From Paraburkholderia caffeinitolerans (GTDB taxonomy: Bacteria; Pseudomonadota; Gammaproteobacteria; Burkholderiales; Burkholderiaceae): a DNA stretch of 64,000 nucleotides. Positions 26,236 through 32,569 of this stretch are shown here, in pieces. The notes under the pieces were generated by a model. That model saw nothing but the letters and a program-made list of their open reading frames with translations. It was not told where the DNA came from and searched no databases. A program made the translations under genes and the position numbers. Location of the stretch: positions 1-64,000 of the forward strand of contig NZ_CADIKL010000002.1 of NCBI RefSeq assembly GCF_902859945.1, given 5' to 3'. Position 1 is the stretch's first letter. Every line of letters begins with the position of its first letter.

Positions 26236-26964
26236 ATGAGGATACTGGTAGTCAACGTCAACACGACCGAGTCGATCACTGAGGCGATCGCCGCGCAGGC
26301 GCAGGCAGCGGCGTCTCCCGGCACGGAGATCGTCGGCCTCACGCCACACTTTGGCGCCGAGTCGATTGAAGGCAACTTCGAGAGCTACCTCGCGGCGCTC
26401 GCCGTGATGGATCGCGTGTTGAGCTACGACCAACCGTATGACGCGGTGATCCAGGCCGGCTACGGCGAACACGGCCGCGAGGGCCTGCAGGAACTGCTAA
26501 CGGTGCCGGTCGTCGACATCACCGAAGCGGCCGCGAGCGTAGCAATGCTGCTCGGGCATCGCTACTCGGTCGTCACGACGCTTGATCGCACGGTGCCGCT
26601 GATCGAGGATCGTTTGAAGCTCGCGGGACTCGACACGCGCTGCGCCTCGGTGCGCGCGAGCGGCCTTGCGGTACTCGAACTCGAAGAGAACCCGGCTCGC
26701 GCGATCGAGTCGATCGTCGGCCAGGCACAGCGCGCGGTGAAGGACGATCACGCTGAAGTGATCTGCCTTGGCTGCGGCGGGATGGCCGGCCTCGACCGGC
26801 AGATCGAGGAATCCACGGGGGTGCCTGTCGTCGATGGTGTCTCGGCCGCGGTCACGCTTGCCGAAGCGCTCGTGCGCATGAAGCTGAAGACGTCCAAGGT
26901 CCGCACGTACGCACCGCCGCGCGCCAAGCGCATCGTCGGCTGGCCCGTAGCGTTCGCGAAATGA
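26236..26964 (+). CDS. Asp/Glu/hydantoin racemase family protein lacking the first catalytic Cys
   Basis: 242 residues from ATG 26236 with GGAG upstream; an ATG at 26218 would add six. It starts MRILVVNVNTTESITEAI, the standard phosphate/nucleotide-like first strand of the family. The second active-site segment ICLGCGGMAGLD keeps its Cys. The first segment, normally ACFGDPG in hydantoin and allantoin racemases, reads QAGYGEHGREGL, with Gly where the first Cys should be. Two-Cys members racemise; a Gly/Cys pair is found in arylmalonate decarboxylase. It lies 21 bp after the NCS1 permease and just before a LysR gene, so the three probably form one unit. Confidence 0.82.
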   Translation: MRILVVNVNTTESITEAIAAQAQAAASPGTEIVGLTPHFGAESIEGNFESYLAALAVMDRVLSYDQPYDAVIQAGYGEHGREGLQELLTVPVVDITEAAASVAMLLGHRYSVVTTLDRTVPLIEDRLKLAGLDTRCASVRASGLAVLELEENPARAIESIVGQAQRAVKDDHAEVICLGCGGMAGLDRQIEESTGVPVVDGVSAAVTLAEALVRMKLKTSKVRTYAPPRAKRIVGWPVAFAK

Positions 26965-26965
26965 C

Positions 26966-28030
26966 GTGCCACCAGGCGGCAGCCGCGTCGCACTCGGCTA
27001 CCGTGTCACCGCGAGGCGCGTCGACGCGCGGTACGCATTGAACCGGCGCCCTTCCCTCCTGGGCGCATCCGCTGCGCTCGACGCGAAGGCCGCGCTCGAC
27101 GTGTTCGACGTGCTCGACGCGCGGCTGATGCGCATACTCCTCGTACTACTAACCGAGCGAACCGTATCGCGCGCGGCCATGCGCGTGAACATGTCTCAAC
27201 CGGCGACGAGCACCGCGCTCAAGCGCCTGCGCACGCTGCTCGGCGATCCGCTGCTCGTGCGCTGCCGGAACGGCATGGTGCCGACAGAATCCGGCGCGCG
27301 GCTCATCGAGCCACTGCGCAACGCGCTGCGCGTGATCGACTTCATTCGCATCCAGCAACCGACGTTCGACGCGCGCACCTCAGTGCGCATCTACCGGATC
27401 GGCTGCCCCGACTATCTGAACGTGCTGTTCGTGCCGAAGCTCGTCGCACTGTTCCGCGAACGCGCGCCGAACGCGCAACTCGTGTTTCATCCCCTCGGCG
27501 ACGGCTTCGACGACGAGCGCGCGCTCGCCGACGGTGATCTCGACATCGTGATCGACAATCGCACCACTCGCCGCTCGCGCTTTCGCCAGGACAATTTGTT
27601 CGACGACCGCGTCGTGTGCCTGATGCGCGCGAGGCATCCCATCGCCCGGCGCGGCTCGATCGCAACCGCCGATTTCGGGCAGGTGCCGCAGCTCTGCCCC
27701 ACGCCGTCGTGGCTCGAAGCGTCCGGCGCGATCGACCAGCAGCTCGAACACGTCGGCCTTCGACGAAATATCGTGGTCACGCTGCCGCACTTCGAGCTCG
27801 CCGCGCATACGCTCGTGCGCTCCGACCTGATCCTCACCACCACCTACCGGCTCGCGCAGCACTATGCGAAACTGTTGCCGCTCGCCATGGTGACGCTGCC
27901 CACCGAGCCACCCGACATCGTGTACCGGATGACTTGGAACGAATCGGGCGCGTGTATCGATGGCGTGCGCTGGCTACGCGGATTAATCGCCGAAGCGACG
28001 CAGTGCTGGCTCGATGGCGAGGCTTCATAA
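26966..28030 (+). CDS. LysR family transcriptional regulator
   Basis: The frame opens at GTG 26966, two bases after the racemase stop, giving 354 residues. The LysR domain only begins near residue 45 (DVLDARLMRILLVLLTERTV, NMSQPATSTALKRLRTLLGD), so the true start may be a later GTG such as 27099. The effector domain carries IYRIGCPDYLNVLFVPKLVA and QLVFHPLGDGFDDERALADG, of the NodD/NahR-like subgroup. Being co-directional with permease and racemase it may be co-transcribed and autoregulate the unit. Confidence 0.85.
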   Translation: MPPGGSRVALGYRVTARRVDARYALNRRPSLLGASAALDAKAALDVFDVLDARLMRILLVLLTERTVSRAAMRVNMSQPATSTALKRLRTLLGDPLLVRCRNGMVPTESGARLIEPLRNALRVIDFIRIQQPTFDARTSVRIYRIGCPDYLNVLFVPKLVALFRERAPNAQLVFHPLGDGFDDERALADGDLDIVIDNRTTRRSRFRQDNLFDDRVVCLMRARHPIARRGSIATADFGQVPQLCPTPSWLEASGAIDQQLEHVGLRRNIVVTLPHFELAAHTLVRSDLILTTTYRLAQHYAKLLPLAMVTLPTEPPDIVYRMTWNESGACIDGVRWLRGLIAEATQCWLDGEAS

Positions 28031-28176
28031 CCGGCGGTGATGGCCATGGCCACACCGGGGTTTTGTCGCGATAAGGAAGTCGGTGAGAGCGGATTTGATA
28101 TGAAGAGGACTACTTCCATGAGCAGCTTTTCGAAAGAGGGGCGTTCACATGGCTGATGGTCCGCCCCCCAACACGG

Positions 28177-28914
28177 TCAGGCTCGCACCTCGATCCGGTT
28201 GACCACACCAGAAATGGTGTCCAGGCACCACGCATCCATCTCTGCCTGCCGCCTCTCAGCTTCAGTTGCCACGCATCCCGCGAGCGTAATCCGCTTGTCC
28301 TCCACATTGATGGTGATTTGCCCAGCGTGCACGCGCGGATCGGTTTCGAGCACGAGAGTGAGTGCCTCGCAGATCTCTTCGTCGCCATCCGCTTCAGCGG
28401 GCACCAACTCCAGCAGATTCACCACGTCCTGGCACCCGCCGACCCACCACGCGATCGCACTCGCGAGTCGTCGATGTGACAGGCTGATCACCTGGCCCGT
28501 CAAGGTCACGACGCCATCTTCAACCGTCACCTCCACAACGCCGCTGCCCTCCTCGCCGGCCTGGTCCATGGTGCCACGCAGCATTTCGAGCTGGCCTTTC
28601 ACGCGCATACAGATCACGCAGTTGCGGTATTCGATGGTCTGCAAAATGCGCTCGCAGATCCGCGTGCGCAACTCGCCGTCCCCGATCGGCGGCTCAGCGC
28701 TAACGCGCAACTGGTCGATGAGCGGTTCGCCGGCGCTGTAAGCCCGGGTCAACTGAATCAGCCGTTTCTTCGACGCAACGTCCGGCACCTTGCCGGCAAC
28801 AGTCAAGGCGCCGCTCTCGAGGCGGATATGAATGGGGGAATTGTGGAGCTTCAGGTGCGATTCGCGCTCGAACGCTGCCATCACCTGCCTGAGGATCGCT
28901 TCGGTGTGTTGCAT
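28177..28914 (-). CDS. Three-BON-domain protein
   Basis: 245 residues from ATG 28914 (MQHTEAILRQVMAAFERE); the frame to 29025 is longer but unsupported. Three BON-type units can be seen: residues about 1-70 (IHIRLESGALTVAGKVPDVA), 75-160 (VEVTVEDGVVTLTGQVISLS) and 170-245 (ITINVEDKRITLAGCVATEA). No signal peptide follows this start, so it would be cytoplasmic, unlike the periplasmic OsmY type. It is last in a four-gene minus-strand series with Usp, EF-P-like and coiled-coil genes, which suggests a stress response. Confidence 0.82.
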   Translation of the reverse strand: MQHTEAILRQVMAAFERESHLKLHNSPIHIRLESGALTVAGKVPDVASKKRLIQLTRAYSAGEPLIDQLRVSAEPPIGDGELRTRICERILQTIEYRNCVICMRVKGQLEMLRGTMDQAGEEGSGVVEVTVEDGVVTLTGQVISLSHRRLASAIAWWVGGCQDVVNLLELVPAEADGDEEICEALTLVLETDPRVHAGQITINVEDKRITLAGCVATEAERRQAEMDAWCLDTISGVVNRIEVRA

Positions 28915-29025
28915 GATCTGCCTCGCGCAAAGGGGGACGAAGCAGCACCCTACCGCGCCGCAGCCCAAAACTAGTCGGGCGAGGTGGGCGCTGCCCAGTT
29001 CATTAAAGATATTGCGTCCGTCCAA

Positions 29026-29472
29026 TCATTGATGCTGCTTTGCGGCATCTGGCCGGTCGCGCACGATTGTGACTGAGCACGGCGCGTAGGCGATCACTTG
29101 CCTCGCGATGGAACCCAGCAGCCAACGATCAAAGGGCGTATGTCCTCGATGTCCTACTACTACGTGGTCGATATTATGTCGCTCGGCATACAGCACCAGC
29201 TCCTTCGCCGGATGCCCGACAATCACCTCATATTGGACAGTGCCTCCGGATGGCCCGAACTCTTCTTTGAGCCCGGTGATGAGGTCCTGACAGTGGCGTT
29301 TCTCAGTCTCAAGCAACTCAGGCCGCTCATAGGCCAGCTTACCCCAGTCGGGCAGCCGAGCAACCGTCAGAATGTGCAGCCGCGCCCCTTCCTTTTCAGC
29401 GAGATTTTTTGCGAAGCGGATTGCTGCCTGTGCGGAAACTGAGCCATCGTAACCCGCGAGAATGTCATGCAT
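29026..29472 (-). CDS. Universal stress protein (UspA family, ATP-binding type)
   Basis: 148 residues from ATG 29472. It begins MHDILAGYDGSVSAQAAIRF, the usual Usp first strand and helix, and ends with GHRGHTPFDRWLLGS followed by IARQVI, the G-x2-G-x9-G-S nucleotide-binding motif of ATP-binding members. The last strand is CSVTIVRD. These proteins bind ATP and support survival in starvation, low oxygen or oxidative stress. It lies 64 bp after the EF-P-like gene and 111 bp before the BON gene on the same strand. Confidence 0.9.
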   Translation of the reverse strand: MHDILAGYDGSVSAQAAIRFAKNLAEKEGARLHILTVARLPDWGKLAYERPELLETEKRHCQDLITGLKEEFGPSGGTVQYEVIVGHPAKELVLYAERHNIDHVVVGHRGHTPFDRWLLGSIARQVIAYAPCSVTIVRDRPDAAKQHQ

Positions 29473-29536
29473 GATTGCCTCCAAATGCGCATCCGGATCT
29501 CTTGCAACCATTCCGGAGTACAAATAAACGCCGAAG

Positions 29537-30115
29537 TCACGGCTTTCGCGTTTCTCGCCTTACCCGCTCCACGTATTTTCCTGACGCGACCTCGATTCGC
29601 ACCGTATCCCCTTCCTTGATGAACTGGGGAACGAGAACTTCCATGCCGTTCTCGAGCGTGGCCGTCTTGAAAGTGGAGGTTGCATGCTCGTGCACGCCCG
29701 GCGGCGCGGACACCACGCTTAACTCAACCGCATGCGGAAACGCGATGGTAACCGGCTCGCCTTCATAAAGCGCGACCGGGATTCGCATGTTGGACCGAAG
29801 GAACTTTTCGTATGCGCCAATGGTTGCCGAAGGCAAACTGATCTGCTCGAAGGTGTCGGGATCCATGAAGTAGAAGGCAACACCATCCGCATACAGATAT
29901 TCCATCTCCTTGTGATCGAGCGCGACCTCTTCGAGCCTGTCGCCCGGGTGTAGCCGCAACTCCCTGATATGCCCGGTCTTCAGGTTCTTGACCCTGGCAA
30001 ACACCGCGCTACCCTGCTGCCCACCGCCGGCATGGTACCCGGCGCTGGCGACACTATGAAGTTCGCCTTCAAGCACGAAGACCATGCCCGGCTTCAATCC
30101 GGATGCTTCTACCAT
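29537..30115 (-). CDS. Divergent elongation factor P paralogue without a modifiable loop Lys/Arg
   Basis: 192 residues from ATG 30115 with GGAG upstream. The three EF-P domains are present: KOW-like (MVEASGLKPGMVFVLEGELH), central OB (DHKEMEYLYADGVAFYFMDP) and C-terminal OB (FKTATLENGMEVLVPQFIKE, GDTVRIEVASG). Canonical EF-P carries a Lys or Arg at the tip of the first-domain loop, modified to rescue polyproline stalls. Here the loop is AGGGQQGSAVF (Gln33-Gln34), longer and without Lys/Arg. It is therefore unlikely to be the housekeeping EF-P. It sits between a coiled-coil gene and a universal stress gene, pointing to a stress-specific ribosome factor. Confidence 0.85.
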   Translation of the reverse strand: MVEASGLKPGMVFVLEGELHSVASAGYHAGGGQQGSAVFARVKNLKTGHIRELRLHPGDRLEEVALDHKEMEYLYADGVAFYFMDPDTFEQISLPSATIGAYEKFLRSNMRIPVALYEGEPVTIAFPHAVELSVVSAPPGVHEHATSTFKTATLENGMEVLVPQFIKEGDTVRIEVASGKYVERVRRETRKP

Positions 30116-30276
30116 TTGCCTGTCTCCGCCTTGCCAGCAAGGTGACGACATCTTCAGCCTGGCACTGCAGTCACACGGAAGCAGGCGGCCGCGCGTCAAG
30201 CAGAAGCGTTGCGGTGCGCCTTGACGCGCCGAAGTGCAATTAGCCCCGGCGGGTTGGACCGAGGCGCTCAGCCAGA

Positions 30277-30603
30277 TCAGTGCAGTTGCCGCTTCAGGTT
30301 GGAGAGTTCGGTATGCATCGAACTCACGCTATCCATGATTCCGGCGGCGAGGCCGCTCTGCTGTTGGCAAGCGCGCTCCGCCCGATCACCGATCCGTTTG
30401 AGATCATCGACGCACTCCCGGATGCGATCCTCGTCCCTGGACGACAAGATCTTCTTTGCCGATTTGCATTCCCGTTCTAGCTCATCTATCCATTTCATCA
30501 AATGCTGTGGAATTGTCGCGTCGGCATGCATGGTCCGTGAAGCCTCGCTGACGGTTTGCTGAAGATGAGTAAAGCGCTTTTGGATTTCACTGGCTTGCAA
30601 CAT
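30277..30603 (-). CDS. Coiled-coil hypothetical protein
   Basis: 108 residues from ATG 30603, set by AAGGGGGC upstream; the longer frame to 30783 is unsupported. It is almost wholly charged helix (SEIQKRFTHLQQTVSEASRT, MKWIDELERECKSAKKIL, MHTELSNLKRQLH), consistent with a soluble coiled coil. No family recognised. It is the first gene of the minus-strand series that continues with EF-P-like, Usp and BON genes. Confidence 0.72.
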   Translation of the reverse strand: MLQASEIQKRFTHLQQTVSEASRTMHADATIPQHLMKWIDELERECKSAKKILSSRDEDRIRECVDDLKRIGDRAERACQQQSGLAAGIMDSVSSMHTELSNLKRQLH

Positions 30604-30937
30604 GATGCCCCCTTCTTGAACTTCAGTTCCAGATGAATTCAGGCAGCAGATGCCGGTGTGTTGGCCGTGCCATCGCCATTCGCCTGCTCCAGTTGGCGGC
30701 CGGCGACGTTGCACCGCGTCAAGGCAACACCCGGGCACGCGAAAGACGCCTCTCCAGTCTAGGTCACAATCGGTCGCCCGCACCGGTCCTTACGGCGCCC
30801 GACGAAATCAGCGTCGCAGCCGACGAGCAGCGCGGTTTCGCTACGCCGAAGGTTTGTAACCAGCCTGCTCCAGTTGGGCCAGTCCGTCCGGCAACGACTA
30901 GAATTCAAAGATGGTCGCATTCCAGAAGGAGGCTGCC
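30604..30937. other. Intergenic region upstream of divergent small genes
   Basis: About 330 bp containing the divergent promoters of the coiled-coil gene and the 51-residue membrane protein. I see no clear promoter box, repeat or gene. Confidence 0.4.
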
Positions 30938-31093
30938 ATGACTCAGTCAATGATCAGCTTTTGGGTTGGCCTTGTGGTGCTCGTTGTCGTTGCAGGAGCC
31001 TTGTCCCGTCGCTACAGGCAAGATCACCCGGGCGAGAGCCTGAACAAGTGGCTCGACACGCACCATATGGGCTGGATGCATCGCAAGCACTAG
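30938..31093 (+). CDS. 51-residue membrane protein
   Basis: From ATG 30938, with a strong AGAAGGAGG at 30924-30932. One transmembrane helix (MISFWVGLVVLVVVAGALSR) is followed by a basic cytoplasmic tail ending WLDTHHMGWMHRKH. No family recognised. The excellent ribosome site makes it a likely real small gene. It sits at the left side of the IS6 remnant. Confidence 0.65.
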   Translation: MTQSMISFWVGLVVLVVVAGALSRRYRQDHPGESLNKWLDTHHMGWMHRKH

Positions 31094-31177
31094 CCGACGG
31101 CGCGGAAAGACGCCGAGGAGTGCCCGATGGGCTTCACCCTCAGCTCGCAGGCTTTCCAGAAAGGGGGCGAGATTCCT

Positions 31178-31530
31178 GGTTCTGTCGCGGGAAGGAGCTC
31201 TGTTATGTTGGTCGAGTGAGAATTGACGATGCAAGCGATGAGTCCTGAACTGAATTCGACCTTCAAGCGAGCGTTCAAACGGCGGCATTACCCGATCGAT
31301 GTGATTCTGCTTTGCGCGCGTTGGTATGTCGCCTACCTGGGCTTCAAGGATTTTCATTGCGCGCGCATCCTGCTCGGTGGCATTGAGATGATGCACATGA
31401 TCGTCAAAGGGCAGATGAAAGGTAATCGATTGGACCAGACACCCGCCGAGCAGTTCTATTCATTGATTACATAAGGAATCCTGCACGTCTGCGTGCATCG
31501 GTCTTCGTCGACCCTTACTGCGACAGAACT
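31178..31530 (+). mobile_element. Internally deleted IS6-family element with matching terminal repeats
   Basis: GTTCTGTCGC at 31179-31188 and GCGACAGAAC at 31520-31529 are perfect inverted repeats and resemble IS6-family ends (GGCTCTGTCGC type). They bracket a transposase frame that keeps only both termini. The element is about 350 bp instead of about 800. No 8-bp target duplication is recognisable in the flanks. Confidence 0.65.
31229..31474 (+). pseudogene. IS6-family transposase, N- and C-terminus joined by an internal deletion
   Basis: The frame encodes FKRRHYPIDVILLCARWYVA, the standard IS6 N-terminus. It then passes directly into LGFKDFHCARILLGGIEM and ends MHMIVKGQM...TPAEQFYSL, the standard C-terminus. 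The whole DDE catalytic core (about 150 residues) is missing, with the frame preserved. It cannot transpose by itself but its ends could be mobilised in trans. Confidence 0.75.
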
Positions 31531-31561
31531 GCGAGAACCGTTGACGACGTCGGAGGCAAAC

Positions 31562-31945
31562 GTGGAAAATTCCCTCAGGCTCGAACTGTTTTGCCGGTTG
31601 TTTCTTGGTCTCTTTGTAGGCTTTTTTTGCGTGACGGCCGCCCTTTTTGTGCGGTACAAGTGGGCGAATCCGCTGCCGCAAGCGACCTTCGCGCACGTGA
31701 AAGGCGCGTCGGCGTCACGAACCTTCCCGGGAAGCGCCCCGGCAGCCCCACCCTATTCCGCTTCCCAATCCCAACCGGCAACGCCCTCGCAAGATGCCGG
31801 GGAAAAGACACTCCTCGCGTCGTCGGCCTCCACTGTCGTCACGTTCATTGCGGCTGCAGTGGCCAACTTCATGTGCTGGAAGACTAACGGGCGGGGGAGG
31901 CGTACAAAGAAAAGCCGAACGCCTCGTTCGAGTCGCTCGAATTAG
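31562..31945 (+). CDS. Hypothetical protein with two membrane segments
   Basis: 127 residues from GTG 31562, with GGAGG at 31552-31556. Helix 1 (LFCRLFLGLFVGFFCVTAAL) and helix 2 (STVVTFIAAAVANFMCW) flank a Pro/Ser/Ala-rich loop of about 50 residues. The C-terminal tail is strongly basic (GRGRRTKKSRTPRSS). No family recognised. It starts right after the IS6 remnant, so its original promoter may have been replaced. Small and unverified. Confidence 0.5.
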   Translation: MENSLRLELFCRLFLGLFVGFFCVTAALFVRYKWANPLPQATFAHVKGASASRTFPGSAPAAPPYSASQSQPATPSQDAGEKTLLASSASTVVTFIAAAVANFMCWKTNGRGRRTKKSRTPRSSRSN

Positions 31946-31966
31946 TGTGGGGCGCTGGCGGAATTC

Positions 31967-32244
31967 GTGGCGTGGGCCGAAACGCCATTCCTCCATTCAC
32001 GTAGCGCAATCGTCTACGACATCGGGCGCCGCGTAGTGCTGCTGGAAAAGAACGCCGCGTTACGGGAGATCGAAGTGCTGGCGATGCTCGCCGACGGACG
32101 CGGCAACGAGGAGATCGCGCAGCAACTCGACATCCCGGACAACATGGTGAAGTGCCCTTTTCCTCCATCTTCGGCAAACTCGGCGCGATCAATCGCATCG
32201 AAGCGGTGAGGCTCGGCATGCGGCACGGATTCATCATGGTGTAG
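31967..32244 (+). pseudogene. Frameshifted C-terminus of a LuxR-type regulator
   Basis: The first frame reads LREIEVLAMLADGRGNEEIA then QQLDIPDNMVK, a LuxR/FixJ helix-turn-helix. Near 32150 the frame is lost; one base over it continues FSSIFGKLGAINRIEAVRLG then MRHGFIMV and stops at TAG 32242-32244. So the four-helix domain is complete but split by a net one-base deletion, and the receiver or sensor domain is absent. It is not expected to be functional. Confidence 0.75.
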
Positions 32245-32569
32245 ACAGACACGACGCGCACGCCAGCTGCATCGGCATCGTCCACGGCTATCGCGACCTC
32301 GACCCTGAACCGCCCTTCAAGCGTGCATGAAATCAATGGCAGCTACGGTCGTTTATGAGCGGCCAATGTCAATGGCCACACTGAACTACAATCATTCAAC
32401 GGGTCTGAACCCGCTCCACCCGAATTCGGGTCGCACAGGTCATGGGTGGCAATGCGCGGACTACCCGGACGGTGTGGACAGGCCGTTCAGCCGCGCTCCC
32501 GGCAGATTGGCAGTGTGCGATTGATCCGCTCGCAGCAGGGCGTGGGTGACGGCCAGCACAGGAGGGACT
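32245..32569. other. Intergenic region upstream of the UPF0182 gene
   Basis: About 325 bp between the LuxR relic and the UPF0182 gene. Nothing recognisable was found except the strong GGAGGG ribosome site at 32561-32566. Confidence 0.4.
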
